A stretch of DNA of 64,000 nt from Paenalcaligenes suwonensis (GTDB lineage Bacteria; Pseudomonadota; Gammaproteobacteria; Burkholderiales; Burkholderiaceae_B): NCBI RefSeq assembly GCF_011290505.1, contig NZ_JAANPV010000001.1, positions 558,001 to 622,000 on the forward strand, in the 5' to 3' direction. The notes beneath the pieces were generated by a model. The model saw nothing but the letters and a program-made list of their open reading frames with translations. It was not told the origin of the DNA and did not search any database. A program made the translations under genes and the position numbers. Shown here one piece after another: positions 8,623-17,361 of this stretch (the first letter of the stretch is position 1; each line of letters opens with the position of its first letter).

Positions 8623-9849
8623 ATGGATTTAACCGCTATTCAGTTGAATATCCCCCAAACAGTAGGCTTGGCCGCTGTGTTCTTGGTGGTGGGTGAACTT
8701 ATTAAAAGCCGTGTGGCTGTGTTGGGTAAATACTTTATCCCCAGCCCCATTATTGGCGGTTTGCTATTTTCTATCTTGATTTTGATTGGGCATCAGACTG
8801 GCGCCTTTGAAATCACCTTATCGAAAAGCATTCGCGAGTTCTTTATGGTGGTGTTCTTTACCACTATTGGGTTCTCGGCAAGCTTGGAACTACTGAAAAA
8901 AGGTGGTTTGGCGGTATTGATATTCTTGGCCGTCGTCGTTGTGCTGGTGGTATTGCAAAATATCGTAGGCGTAGGTTTGGCGGGCGCTATGGGCGCTAAC
9001 CCCTTGCTGGGCTTGGCGGCGGGCTCTATCTCCATGACTGGTGGGCACGGTACGTCGGGTGCGTTTGGCCCTATCTTAGAAAACCTAGGGGTAACCGGTG
9101 CGTTGCCTGCTGCGATGGCAGCATCCACATGGGGCTTGGTGTTTGGCTGTTTAATTGGTGGACCATTGGGCCGTCGCTTAATGCAGCGCTACAAGGTTAA
9201 AGGCCGTGCGCACACTGAAGTGTCTGAATTTGAGACGGATGAAAGCGAAGACAATGCGCCCACAAAAAAGAAAAAAGGCGGCAAACAATACTTGATGGGC
9301 ACCATCATGTACACCGTGGTATTGATTGCGATTGCGATGGGTATTGGGGTCACGATTACCGATTACTTAGCCACCAAAGAAATAGTCTTGCCAGGTTACT
9401 TGGGTGGGATGTTGGTTGCTGCGGTCATGCGTAATATCATCGACCTGCGCAAATTACGTTGCCCCGAGCATGAAGTAGGCGTTATTGGTGAAGTGTCGTT
9501 GGCCTTCTTCTTAACCATGGCATTGATGGACATGAAGCTGTGGGAGTTGGTAGACGTTGCGGGGCCATTGTTGGTGATCTTGGTGGCACAAACCATTTTG
9601 ATGGCGGTGTTTGCGTATTACGTGACCTTCCGTGTGATGGGACGAGACTATGATGCTGTTACGATTTCGGTAGGGCATTGTGGTTTTGGTATGGGCGCAA
9701 CCCCTAACGCTGTGGCAAACATGCAAGCCTTTACCAGCAAAAATGGGCCATCCCCTAAAGCGTTTTTCGTGATTCCTTTAGTGGGCTCGTTGTTTGTGGA
9801 CTTCGTGAACGCGTTGGTGATCACAGGTTTTATTAAGTTGTTTTCCTAA
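8623..9849 (+). CDS. gltS: Sodium/glutamate symporter
   Basis: Inner-membrane Na+-coupled glutamate uptake carrier of the ESS family. At 408 residues it is close to E. coli GltS (401). Two hydrophobic halves are separated by a charged cytoplasmic loop at about residues 198-222 (TDESEDNAPTKKKKGG). Family signatures include SMTGGHGTSGAFGP in the first half and VGHCGFGMGATPNAVANM in the second. AGGGAATACCT precedes the ATG as a plausible ribosome site. It is followed within 10 bases by tag. Confidence 0.95.
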   Translation: MDLTAIQLNIPQTVGLAAVFLVVGELIKSRVAVLGKYFIPSPIIGGLLFSILILIGHQTGAFEITLSKSIREFFMVVFFTTIGFSASLELLKKGGLAVLIFLAVVVVLVVLQNIVGVGLAGAMGANPLLGLAAGSISMTGGHGTSGAFGPILENLGVTGALPAAMAASTWGLVFGCLIGGPLGRRLMQRYKVKGRAHTEVSEFETDESEDNAPTKKKKGGKQYLMGTIMYTVVLIAIAMGIGVTITDYLATKEIVLPGYLGGMLVAAVMRNIIDLRKLRCPEHEVGVIGEVSLAFFLTMALMDMKLWELVDVAGPLLVILVAQTILMAVFAYYVTFRVMGRDYDAVTISVGHCGFGMGATPNAVANMQAFTSKNGPSPKAFFVIPLVGSLFVDFVNALVITGFIKLFS

Positions 9850-9859
9850 GCATCAGCAC

Positions 9860-10450
9860 ATGAAAACTCCCACACCAACAACAACCGTACAAACGCGCTG
9901 TGGCTGGGCCGAAGGTGACACCCTGATGGCGCAGTACCACGACGAGGAATGGGGTGTACCCATTCACGATTCTCGTCTGTTGTGGGAGTGCTTAATGTTG
10001 GAAGGCTTTCAGGCAGGCTTAGCGTGGATTACCGTACTGCGTAAACGCGAAGCCTTTAGGCTGGCCTTCGACAATTTTGATCCCGCCAAAGTGGCAGCTT
10101 ATACCGAGGCGGACATAGAACGCCTTATGGCTAACCCCGGTATTATTCGCGCCAGAGCCAAAATCATCGCCACCATTAACGGTGCAAAAATTTACGAAGA
10201 CATGGCCAGCAAAGGCGAAAGTTTTAGTGATTTTTGTTGGTCGTTTACCGATGGCAAAACCATCGTGAATGATGGCCATACGCGCATAGCCAGTAGCCCC
10301 TTGTCGGAACACATATCCAAAGCCTTAAAGGCCAAGGGCTTTAAATTCGTAGGCCCTACTATTACCTATGCGTGGATGCAGGCCATAGGTATGGTGAATG
10401 ATCATGACATTCACTGCTTTAGGCGTAACAGTCGGCTGATCAACCACTGA
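9860..10450 (+). CDS. tag: DNA-3-methyladenine glycosylase I
   Basis: Base-excision repair enzyme removing 3-methyladenine from alkylated DNA. Diagnostic motifs include RCGWAEGD, YHDEEWGVP, EGFQAGLAWITVLRKR and the C-terminal NDHDIHCFRR. The Cys and His residues that bind the structural zinc in E. coli Tag (N-terminal Cys and His, C-terminal HxxxC) have counterparts here. Length 196 is normal. A dispersed repeat begins almost at its stop codon. Confidence 0.95.
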   Translation: MKTPTPTTTVQTRCGWAEGDTLMAQYHDEEWGVPIHDSRLLWECLMLEGFQAGLAWITVLRKREAFRLAFDNFDPAKVAAYTEADIERLMANPGIIRARAKIIATINGAKIYEDMASKGESFSDFCWSFTDGKTIVNDGHTRIASSPLSEHISKALKAKGFKFVGPTITYAWMQAIGMVNDHDIHCFRRNSRLINH

Positions 10451-10524
10451 CTGCCGTAGCTTAAGGCTAGCCTTTCTAACTAGTTTTAAAGCCCATTTAC
10501 TCACGACTGTCTGCCGTAGCCTAA

Positions 10525-10581
10525 GGCTGCGAAAGTATTTTTTATTTGAGACACCAAATAAAAAAATACTTCCATCCGCCT
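10525..10581 (-). repeat. Hairpin copy A (inverted orientation)
   Basis: A 16-base arm AAGTATTTTTTATTTG (10533-10548) faces its complement, with one extra A, at 10555-10571. The loop AGACAC is the reverse complement of the GTGTCT loop of the forward copies. Outer GGCTGCGA and TCCGCC extend the stem imperfectly, as in the other copies. Confidence 0.88.
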
Positions 10582-10699
10582 TTCCTTCGTTGCATGTCAC
10601 GGTTTTTATGTAGAGGTAGCTGTTAGCTGTGTGTACTTCTGTGGCGAAGCAATCTGCGACTAAAGAAAGGGCAGTAAGCCTATCAGTTGAGATGGCCCA

Positions 10700-10766
10700 G
10701 GGGAGGCGGAGGAAAACTTTTTTGATTTGGTGTCTCAAATCACAAAAAGTTGTTCCGCAGTCCCCC
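10700..10766 (+). repeat. Hairpin copy B (forward orientation)
   Basis: Outer arm GGGGAGGCGGA pairs with TCCGCAGTCCCC. The inner arm with GATTTG (10724-10729) pairs with CAAATC (10736-10741) around the loop GTGTCT. The T-rich stem CTTTTTTGATTTG is nearly complementary to CAAATCACAAAAAG. Almost the same sequence recurs at 13809-13875. Confidence 0.9.
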
Positions 10767-10823
10767 TAGCATGTGCGATGAATACGGTCGTCAGTTAATC
10801 AAGAATGACCGCATAGCAACTTG

Positions 10824-11618
10824 TTATAGCGTCCACTCGTACTGAATCGTCAGCGGCGCATGGTCACTAAAACGCTCTTCTTTATACACCTCAGCATGAC
10901 GCGCTGTAGCGGCAATACCGGGCGTGGCGATTTGGTAATCAATCCTCCACCCTACGTTATTGGCCCACGCTTGGCCACGGTTGCTCCACCAGGTGTAGCA
11001 CTCAGCCGTGGTGTCAGGGTGCAGACTGCGGTACACATCTACCCAACCCATCTCGGTCAGTACCTTGGTCATCCACGCACGCTCTTCCGGCAAGAAACCA
11101 GAGTTCTTCTGATTGCCCTTCCAGTTCTTCAAATCTATCTCTTGGTGCGCAATGTTCCAGTCGCCGCAAATAATGAACTCACGGCCGGTTTCTACGCGTT
11201 CCTGCATCAAGGCATTCATCCATGCCTCAAACGTCGCTAGGAAGCGGTATTTGGCGTCTTGACGGATGTCTCCGCTAGTACCTGAGGGTAGGTAAGCGCT
11301 AATGAGACTGAAATTGCTGAAATCAGCGCGAATCACACGGCCCTCAGAGTCGAACTCGTCGCAACCCATGCCTTCGCATACCTTATCGGCAGGCGTGTTT
11401 AAGTAAAAACCTACGCCGCTATAGCCTTTGCGCTCAGCTAAGTTGAAGTGACCGGTATAGCCCTCGGGGTGACGCATGGCTTCAGTCAGGTCTTGATCTT
11501 GGATGCGTACTTCTTGCATCGCTACCATGTCGGGAGCATAGCTCTTTAACCAAATGGGTAGCTCTTTCCTAAAGGCAGCACGAATGCCGTTCAGATTCAA
11601 ACTCGTAACTTTTAACAA
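10824..11618 (-). CDS. xthA: Exodeoxyribonuclease III
   Basis: AP endonuclease and 3'-5' exonuclease of base-excision repair, EEP fold. Key motifs: LNLNGIRAA with the Asn of the active site, MQEVRIQ with the metal-binding Glu, GDWNIAHQEIDLKN with catalytic Asp and Asn, and the terminal SDHAPL with Asp-His. Length 264 is normal. The start is a TTG at 11618, supported by GGGAG nine bases upstream; the first residues (LKVTSLNLNG) match the family start, and no ATG fits. It converges on tag across repeat unit 1. Confidence 0.94.
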   Translation of the reverse strand: MLKVTSLNLNGIRAAFRKELPIWLKSYAPDMVAMQEVRIQDQDLTEAMRHPEGYTGHFNLAERKGYSGVGFYLNTPADKVCEGMGCDEFDSEGRVIRADFSNFSLISAYLPSGTSGDIRQDAKYRFLATFEAWMNALMQERVETGREFIICGDWNIAHQEIDLKNWKGNQKNSGFLPEERAWMTKVLTEMGWVDVYRSLHPDTTAECYTWWSNRGQAWANNVGWRIDYQIATPGIAATARHAEVYKEERFSDHAPLTIQYEWTL

Positions 11619-11714
11619 CGCTTAATTCTCCCTTGCGATCTGCATATAGCCGCTATTTTATCCCCCACACTCTGTACTGACCAGAAAGCCCTAAGAGGGT
11701 GGGGGCTAGGCTCG

Positions 11715-12524
11715 TTATTGAGCCGCATCAAAGCGGTAGCTGGATACCGTAATGCCACCAAAAGCATCTTGCTGGTAGTGAAATCTATGCACGCTATCGT
11801 GTTCAGCAGCGCCAACGGCCACAAATAACGGTACCAAGTGATCTTCACGAGCATGGGCGATACGCGCCGAGGGCGCTTGCTCCCAGTTCAACATAGCTGG
11901 AATGCGTTGTTCAGGTGTGTCATGCAGTAGTGTTTTTTCTAACCACGCATCAAACTGTGCCGAAGGCTCACGACCACTAGGGCCCAAGTGACGCAGGTTG
12001 TGGTAGCTCAAGCCGCTACAGATAATCAATACGTTTTCATCGCGTAGGCGTTCTATGGCTTTGCCTAACTGTATGTGTAAGGCGGGGTCATAGTGTTGGT
12101 GTATGGACAACTGCACCATGGGTACCGAGGCGTCGGGATAAATACAGTAGGCGGGTACGAAAGCACCGTGATCAAAGCCACGTTCTGCATCAATATGTGC
12201 ATCTAGCTGATGCTCAGCAAGCAAGGCTTTGACGCGTTCAGCTAAGGCTGGGTTACCAGGGGCTGCGTAGCGCACATCATAGGTGTGAGCCGGAAAGCCG
12301 TAGTAGTCGTACAGCATGCTGGGGTTGGAGTGCCCTTGCACGTTAAAGCCGTGGGTACTTTCCCAATGTGCTGACACCATCAAAATGGCACTGGGCTTTT
12401 GATTGCCTAGCTGGCGGGGTATATCTGCTAAGGCGGTACGCAGGGGGGCGTAAGAGGCTTCGACCTCTGGTATCCAGGGCCAAGGGCCACCACCATGAGA
12501 AATGTAGTAAACGGGCAGACGCAT
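11715..12524 (-). CDS. LigB/DODA-type extradiol dioxygenase (YgiD family)
   Basis: A 269-residue class III extradiol ring-cleavage dioxygenase resembling E. coli YgiD (4,5-DOPA dioxygenase). Metal-binding histidines fit YISHGGGPWPW near the N terminus and FDHGAFVP around residue 120; VQLSIHQHYD and ICSGLSYHNLRHLG are further family blocks. The physiological substrate in bacteria is uncertain. The start at 12524 has GGTGAG six bases upstream; the 14 residues upstream in frame are not family-like. It is transcribed towards xthA and diverges from pyrE. Confidence 0.9.
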   Translation of the reverse strand: MRLPVYYISHGGGPWPWIPEVEASYAPLRTALADIPRQLGNQKPSAILMVSAHWESTHGFNVQGHSNPSMLYDYYGFPAHTYDVRYAAPGNPALAERVKALLAEHQLDAHIDAERGFDHGAFVPAYCIYPDASVPMVQLSIHQHYDPALHIQLGKAIERLRDENVLIICSGLSYHNLRHLGPSGREPSAQFDAWLEKTLLHDTPEQRIPAMLNWEQAPSARIAHAREDHLVPLFVAVGAAEHDSVHRFHYQQDAFGGITVSSYRFDAAQ

Positions 12525-12647
12525 GAAATACTCACCAAAAACAGAACAACAATATGTAGGATTCAAGCTGCTTGGACAACGAGATACAGCAAGTTCAACA
12601 CATAGTATGAAATAATAGGACTTTTTACGCGCTAAAAGGTTCGTTTT

Positions 12648-13328
12648 ATGGTTGACGCAGTGTCACAACGGCTAGAGTTTGTTCAGTTTGCTCTGGAACA
12701 GGGCGTATTGCGCTTTGGCGAATTCAAAGTGAAGTCAGGCCGTTTGAGTCCTTACTTTTTTAACGCTGGGTTATTCAATACCGGTGCTTCTGTAGCGAAA
12801 TTAGCGCAGTTCTATGCACAAGCTTTAGTAAATTCCGGTGTGTCCTTTGACATGCTATTTGGGCCAGCCTACAAAGGCATTCCTTTGGCAACCGCCACCA
12901 CCTGCGCATTAGCAGCTCACCCCGGCTTAAATGGTCGTGACATTCCCTTTGCGTTTAACCGCAAAGAAGCAAAAGACCACGGCGAAGGCGGTACCTTGGT
13001 TGGTGCTCCGTTGCAAGGCAAAGTAGTGATTATCGACGACGTGATTACCGCTGGTACATCAGTACGTGAATCTGTAGACATTATCCGTGCTGCGGGTGCA
13101 GAGCCTGCGGCAGTGTTGATTGCTTTGGATCGTATGGAGCGTGCAGGTGCCGATGATGCGTTGTCGGCTCATTCTGCTGTGCAGGAAGTAGAGCAGCGCT
13201 ACGGTATTCCTGTGGTTAGCATTGCATCGCTAAGCGACATAATGTCGTTCTTGGATGGTAATGCCGAATTGGCCGCACACCGTGAGTCAGTGGAAGCATA
13301 CCGTCAACGTTATGGTGTGAGTGCGTAA
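12648..13328 (+). CDS. pyrE: Orotate phosphoribosyltransferase
   Basis: Transfers phosphoribose from PRPP to orotate, making OMP in pyrimidine synthesis. The type I PRTase loop [13 protein letters not shown] lies near residues 125-137. The substrate loop [13 protein letters not shown] and the N-terminal [16 protein letters not shown] are typical. Length 226 is slightly longer than E. coli PyrE (213). A repeat cluster starts a few bases after its stop. Confidence 0.96.
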   Translation: MVDAVSQRLEFVQFALEQGVLRFGEFKVKSGRLSPYFFNAGLFNTGASVAKLAQFYAQALVNSGVSFDMLFGPAYKGIPLATATTCALAAHPGLNGRDIPFAFNRKEAKDHGEGGTLVGAPLQGKVVIIDDVITAGTSVRESVDIIRAAGAEPAAVLIALDRMERAGADDALSAHSAVQEVEQRYGIPVVSIASLSDIMSFLDGNAELAAHRESVEAYRQRYGVSA

Positions 13329-13436
13329 GTTCTACGACTGACTGTCTGCCGTGGCCTAAGGACAGTTTCTCTCTGAGTGCAGTGAGTTTTACAGCCCACG
13401 TACTCATGATGGGACTGCATGAGCCTAAGGCTGCGA

Positions 13437-13475
13437 AAGTATTTTTAAATTTGTAAACCAAATTGAAAAATACTT
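13437..13475 (-). repeat. Hairpin copy C (inverted orientation)
   Basis: Arm AAGTATTTTTAAATTTG (13437-13453), loop TAAAC, arm CAAATTGAAAAATACTT (13459-13475). This is the inverted copy of cluster 2, diverged in loop and stem from copy A but keeping the pairing. The flank GAGCCTAAGGCTGCGA and the following CTCCGCC match copy A. Confidence 0.85.
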
Positions 13476-13604
13476 CCCTCCGCCTTTTGCTCGTAGCTTG
13501 CAGAGGTTTTTAGGTAGGTCGCTGTTCACGGTGTGTGTGTTTCTGTAGCAAGAGACACAGCTACTACAGAAAAGGCTGTAAACCTATTAATATCCAAACC
13601 CCCA

Positions 13605-13673
13605 GGGGGGGGCGGAGAGAAAATTTTTGTGATTTGGTGTCTCAAATCACAAAAAATTCTTCTGCAGCTCCCC
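13605..13673 (+). repeat. Hairpin copy D (forward orientation)
   Basis: Outer GGGGCGGA faces TCTGCAGCTCCCC. Inner TTTTTGTGATTTG (ending 13636) faces CAAATCACAAAAA (from 13643) around the loop GTGTCT. The module AGAAAAGGCTGTAAACCTA precedes it at 13568. The tail ATGAGCGATGGATAC follows near 13677. Confidence 0.88.
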
Positions 13674-13808
13674 ATCATGAGCGATGGATACAACCGTCAT
13701 CCTGAACCAGAGCCGAGCGCAGAAACCCACTACTCGTTAATCCACATCAGAAGTGAACAATACCGCGGCTTAAGAAAGGGTAGTAAACCTACCAATCGCA
13801 AAAAGTTC

Positions 13809-13875
13809 GGGGAGGCGGAGGAAAACTTTTTTGATTTGGTGTCTCAAATCACAAAAAGTTGTTCCGCACTCCCCC
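13809..13875 (+). repeat. Hairpin copy E (forward orientation)
   Basis: Nearly identical to copy B, although 3 kb away: GGGGAGGCGGAGGAAAAC, loop GTGTCT, then GTTGTTCCGCA and a C run. The module AGAAAGGGTAGTAAACCTA lies at 13773 and the tail GTGTGCGATGAATACAGTCG at 13879. High identity with B suggests recent spread or gene conversion. Confidence 0.9.
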
Positions 13876-13904
13876 AGCGTGTGCGATGAATACAGTCGTT
13901 ATCC

Positions 13905-13985
13905 AGAATCGGTAGTGAGAGTAAGAAGCTTACTGCCGTTACAGAAAGGGCAGTCGACCCTGAATGTACGATGAATACGATCCTC
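13905..13985 (+). repeat. Hairpin-less repeat unit
   Basis: The upstream module CAGAAAGGGCAGTCGACC is followed almost directly by the downstream module ATGTACGATGAATACGATC, with no hairpin between them. It reads as a unit from which the palindrome was lost, or into which it never went. Confidence 0.6.
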
Positions 13986-13992
13986 AGGCTCC

Positions 13993-14027
13993 AATAAAAA
14001 ATGGCCGGAATTTCCGGCCATTTTTGC
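13993..14027. terminator. Rho-independent terminator after gatB (bidirectional)
   Basis: AATGGCCGGAA and TTCCGGCCATT form a strong GC-rich stem, flanked by an A run on the left and a T run on the right. It therefore works on either strand. It lies 19 bases beyond the gatB stop on the minus strand, and could also stop transcription from pyrE through the repeats. Confidence 0.88.
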
Positions 14028-14045
14028 GTTCAGATAGCGCAGCGC

Positions 14046-15500
14046 TTAGCCTAATTTGGCTTTAAGGATGCTGGACACCTGACCTGGGTTGGCTTTGCCT
14101 TTAGCTACTTTCATGACTTGGCCAATCAACGAGTTGAAGGCTTTGTCTTTACCAGCACGGAATTGCTCCACGATGTCGGGGTTAGCGGCAATGACCTCAT
14201 CAATCATGGCTTCAATCGCGCCAGAGTCATTGATCTGTTTCAGACCTTTGGCATCAATGATGGCATCAGCATCGCCATTGTGATCACCTTCCCACATGGC
14301 TTGGAATACATCGCGCGCAATTTTGTTAGAAATGGTGCTGTCAGCAATGCGCAGCAACAGTTTAGATAACTGTTCAGGACTCACTTTGGCGTTACTGATA
14401 TCCAGCTCTTCACGATTCAGCGCGGCCGCTAATTCACCACTGATCCAGTTTGCTGCCAACTTCGCATTCGCCGCACCAACTAGTGCAGCTACAGCTTCAA
14501 AGTAGTCGGCTGTAGCACGGCTAGCGGTTAACTGAGCAGCATCGTAGGCGCTTAGTTGCAGTTCAGCTTCGTAGCGAGCACGTTTGGTTGCTGGTAGTTC
14601 TGGCATCTGTTGACGCACGGCTTCAATTTTTTCAGCCGAGATAAACAGTGGTGGCAGGTCTGGGTCAGGGAAGTAACGGTAGTCGTTAGCGTTCTCTTTA
14701 GTACGCATGCTACGTGTTTCATCACGGTCTGCATCGTACAGGCGTGTTTCTTGGATCACGGTGCCGCCGTCTTCGATCAGTTCGATTTGACGTCGTACTT
14801 CGTAGTGAATCGCACGCTCCATAAAGCGGAAGGAGTTGATGTTCTTCAACTCGCAACGTGTGCCGAATTCTTCTTGGCCTTTAGGACGTACTGAAACGTT
14901 CACGTCCACACGGAAAGAACCTTCTTGCATGTTGCCATCACAAATACCAAGCCAAACGACTAGGTTGTGCATCGCGCGGGCGTAGGCTACGGCTTCTGCT
15001 GCCGAGCGCATTTCTGGCTCGGACACGATTTCTAGCAGCGGCGTGCCAGCACGGTTCAGGTCAATACCTGTGGAGGATTCACCGTAAGGGCCGGTGAAGT
15101 TCTCGTGCAAGGATTTACCAGCGTCTTCTTCCAAGTGCGCACGGGTCAGGTTGATCGTGTGCTCTTTTTCGCCTACGAAAAAGCTTAGCGTACCGCCTTG
15201 TACTACGGGCAGACCAAACTGGCTGATCTGGTAGTTTTTAGGCAAGTCAGGGTAGAAGTAGTTTTTACGGTCAAAAACAGACTTAGGTGCAATGTGCGCG
15301 CCTACCGCCAAGCCAAAGCAAATGGCTTTGTCGGCAGCGGCAGCGTTAAACACAGGCAAGGTACCAGGCAGCGCCATGTCCACAGCACTGGCGTGCGTGT
15401 TAGGGGCGGCACCAAAGCGTGTGCTGCTGGACGAAAAGATTTTTGACTCAGTCGAAAGCTGGGTATGGATTTCCAGCCCTATAACAATTTCCCATTCCAT
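14046..15500 (-). CDS. gatB: Aspartyl/glutamyl-tRNA(Asn/Gln) amidotransferase subunit B
   Basis: tRNA-binding and kinase subunit of GatCAB, which activates misacylated Glu-tRNA(Gln) or Asp-tRNA(Asn) for amidation. It begins [20 protein letters not shown] and carries the signatures [22 protein letters not shown] and the [12 protein letters not shown] block. The C-terminal YqeY-like helical domain ends [17 protein letters not shown]. Length 484 is normal. The ATG overlaps the gatA stop by one base (TAATG), so the pair is translationally coupled. Confidence 0.97.
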   Translation of the reverse strand: MEWEIVIGLEIHTQLSTESKIFSSSSTRFGAAPNTHASAVDMALPGTLPVFNAAAADKAICFGLAVGAHIAPKSVFDRKNYFYPDLPKNYQISQFGLPVVQGGTLSFFVGEKEHTINLTRAHLEEDAGKSLHENFTGPYGESSTGIDLNRAGTPLLEIVSEPEMRSAAEAVAYARAMHNLVVWLGICDGNMQEGSFRVDVNVSVRPKGQEEFGTRCELKNINSFRFMERAIHYEVRRQIELIEDGGTVIQETRLYDADRDETRSMRTKENANDYRYFPDPDLPPLFISAEKIEAVRQQMPELPATKRARYEAELQLSAYDAAQLTASRATADYFEAVAALVGAANAKLAANWISGELAAALNREELDISNAKVSPEQLSKLLLRIADSTISNKIARDVFQAMWEGDHNGDADAIIDAKGLKQINDSGAIEAMIDEVIAANPDIVEQFRAGKDKAFNSLIGQVMKVAKGKANPGQVSSILKAKLG

Positions 15501-17020
15501 TATTCTGCTTCCGGTTGTCGTTGATGCCAGTCAGTATCTTGCTGATACAGCGAAGCGAGAGCCAGAATTTGGCCTTCGTTGAAGTAGTTACCTACAATTT
15601 GCAGGCCTACTGGCAGTGGGCGGGCATCGTTGCTGAAGCCGCAAGGAATAGACATGGCTGGCAAACCGGCCAAGCTGATACCTAGCGTGTAAATATCGGC
15701 CAACCAGCTTGCGGTAGGGTCTGCGCTGTTGCTGTCTAGTGCAGTCGCCAGGGTAGGGGAAACGGGGCCCATGATCACATCGCAACTGCTGAAGGCTTTT
15801 TGCAGGTCATCGGCAATCATGCGACGTACACGCTGTGCTTGCAGGTAGTACGCATCGTAGTAGCCTTCAGAAAGTACGTAAGTACCTACCAAAATACGAC
15901 GGATCACTTCACCACCGAAGGCTTCAGCACGTGAACGGCTGATCATTTCTTCTAGATTGTTGTACGACGCGCTGCGGTGGCCGAAACGTACGCCATCAAA
16001 GCGTGACAGGTTGCTAGAGGCTTCTGCTGGACTAATGATGTAGTAGGCAGGAATAGCTTCGCGAGTCAGGGGCAACGAAATATCTACACGGGTAGCGCCC
16101 AAGCTTTCAAAGTGCTGGATGGCAGCATCAATATGGCGAGCAATCTCAGGGTTCAGGTCGCTAGTGAAGTATTCACGTGGCAGACCAATACGCAGGCCAG
16201 CCAACGGTTTGCTACCTTGTTCAGCAAAACGAGCATTCCATTGTTGGTAGTCGTCGCGCACACGTTCGCCAGTATTGGCTTTACCGTGGCAGTCTTGCAA
16301 ACTTGTAGGGTCGCGCTCGTCGAAACCGCTCATGGTGCACAGCAGTTCTACCAAGTCGCTAGCATGACGGGCGATAGGGCCTGCTTGATCCAAGCTGGAA
16401 CCGTAAGCAATCATACCGAAGCGGGACACGGTACCGTAGGTAGGTTTAATACCGCTTACACCGCACCATGCTGAAGGCTGGCGAATAGAACCACCTGTGT
16501 CGGAACCGGTTGCAGCCAAGGCCAAACCTGCTGCGACAACGGCGGCAGAAGCACCAGACGAACCGCCTGGGGAGTGCAGTTTATTCCAAGGGTTTTGTAT
16601 AGCACCGAAGGCCGAGTTGCGACTATCGGAGCCCATGGCAAACTCGTCGCAGTTCAATTTACCCAAATGTACAGCACCTGCTGCTTGGATTTTTTCTACG
16701 ATGGTTGCATCAAAGGGGCTGACGTAATTCGCCAGCATTTTGCTACCGGCCGTTGTGCGCCAGTGGCGTGTCACAAAGACGTCTTTGTGTGCAATAGGAA
16801 TACCGGTCAACGCCGTTGCATTGCCACGAGTCAACAAGACGTCAGCGGCATCTGCCTGCTGCAATGTCAGGTCTGCATCAACGTGCAGAAACGCATTCAG
16901 CTCGGGTTGTTGTGCAATACGTTGCAAGGTGTCTTGGGCCAGTTCGCGTGCGCTGAATGTTTTGTCACGCAACGCCATACCCAGACTTTGTAGGGAGTTG
17001 TATTGGTTGAGTAGGGACAT
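15500..17020 (-). CDS. gatA: Aspartyl/glutamyl-tRNA(Asn/Gln) amidotransferase subunit A
   Basis: Glutaminase subunit of GatCAB that supplies ammonia for transamidation. The amidase-signature triad is visible: Lys in AHKDVF near residue 78, and the cis-Ser and nucleophile Ser in [14 protein letters not shown] and [13 protein letters not shown]. Start [17 protein letters not shown] at 17020 is 7 bases after the gatC stop. The 20 residues upstream in frame overlap gatC and are not family-like. Length 506 is normal. Confidence 0.96.
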   Translation of the reverse strand: MSLLNQYNSLQSLGMALRDKTFSARELAQDTLQRIAQQPELNAFLHVDADLTLQQADAADVLLTRGNATALTGIPIAHKDVFVTRHWRTTAGSKMLANYVSPFDATIVEKIQAAGAVHLGKLNCDEFAMGSDSRNSAFGAIQNPWNKLHSPGGSSGASAAVVAAGLALAATGSDTGGSIRQPSAWCGVSGIKPTYGTVSRFGMIAYGSSLDQAGPIARHASDLVELLCTMSGFDERDPTSLQDCHGKANTGERVRDDYQQWNARFAEQGSKPLAGLRIGLPREYFTSDLNPEIARHIDAAIQHFESLGATRVDISLPLTREAIPAYYIISPAEASSNLSRFDGVRFGHRSASYNNLEEMISRSRAEAFGGEVIRRILVGTYVLSEGYYDAYYLQAQRVRRMIADDLQKAFSSCDVIMGPVSPTLATALDSNSADPTASWLADIYTLGISLAGLPAMSIPCGFSNDARPLPVGLQIVGNYFNEGQILALASLYQQDTDWHQRQPEAE

Positions 17021-17027
17021 GTTTGGA

Positions 17028-17336
17028 TTACTCGATGACAGTAGGCACAAGGAACAGACCGTGGTCTTGCGCGGGCGCATTAACCATTAGGTTTGCGCGT
17101 TCTGTTTCTGTGGCAGTAGGTGCAGCCTGATCTGGACGCAGACGCAGGGCAATTTCCTGAATGGCTTCAAGCGGGTGGGCCATGGGCTCTACACCAGTGG
17201 TATCTACAGCTTTTAAGCTGCCGATAAGACCAATAATCTGCTCGAAGTCTTGAGTAGCCTGAGTAGTCTGCTCCGGCGAAAGTTCAATGTGCGCCAATTG
17301 TGCGATGCGAGCGACATCCTGCTGAGAGATTGCCAT
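17028..17336 (-). CDS. gatC: Aspartyl/glutamyl-tRNA(Asn/Gln) amidotransferase subunit C
   Basis: Small subunit that wraps around and stabilises GatA. The 102 residues show family landmarks: [14 protein letters not shown] at the N terminus, the central [26 protein letters not shown], and the LRPD turn. It is the first gene of gatCAB, and its leader carries a long inverted repeat. Confidence 0.95.
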   Translation of the reverse strand: MAISQQDVARIAQLAHIELSPEQTTQATQDFEQIIGLIGSLKAVDTTGVEPMAHPLEAIQEIALRLRPDQAAPTATETERANLMVNAPAQDHGLFLVPTVIE

Positions 17337-17361
17337 AGTGATTCCGGAGTATGGATGGTAT

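Larger units (their letters stand above)
10443..10795. repeat. Composite intergenic repeat unit 1 (inverted plus forward hairpin)
   Basis: The whole gap between convergent tag and xthA is a repeat. Order: a flank with CTGCCGTAGC(T/C)TAAGGCT twice (about 10451 and 10511), an inverted hairpin, a middle segment of about 120 bases ending in AGAAAGGGCAGTAAGCC (10664-10680), a forward hairpin, then a tail TGTGCGATGAATAC (10772-10785). The same order recurs at 13333-13705, where the middle segment is recognisably homologous base for base. No gene is supported inside. The nearest known concept is a REP/BIME-like pair of palindromes in opposite orientation. Confidence 0.85.
13333..13985. repeat. Composite intergenic repeat cluster 2 (three hairpins and one hairpin-less unit)
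   Basis: The 717-base gap between convergent pyrE and gatB is filled by repeats except for the gatB terminator. It starts like unit 1 (CTGCCGTGGCCTAAGGA, then TACTCATGATGGGACTGCAT and CCTAAGGCTGCG), with an inverted hairpin C, a middle segment, and forward hairpin D. A further forward unit with hairpin E follows, and then a unit with no hairpin. Shared modules are AGAAAGGGTAGTAAACCTA upstream and GTGTGCGATGAATAC downstream of the forward hairpins. An open frame across 13533-13889 consists of translated repeat and is not a credible gene. Confidence 0.87.

Noticed and set aside
10325-10738. Open frame of 137 codons on the minus strand overlapping tag
   Set aside because: Half lies antisense to tag and the rest is translated repeat.
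13533-13889. Open frame of 118 codons on the plus strand between pyrE and gatB
   Set aside because: It is built from two copies of the hairpin repeat and flanks, in different frames, with no ribosome site or protein-family character.
10443-13985. Possible CRISPR array
   Set aside because: Repeats are too few, too long and unevenly spaced, change orientation, and have no cas genes nearby.
13330-14045. tRNA or other structured RNA gene in the repeat-rich gap
   Set aside because: No cloverleaf or CCA-type end could be traced; the structure is explained by the hairpin repeats and a terminator.
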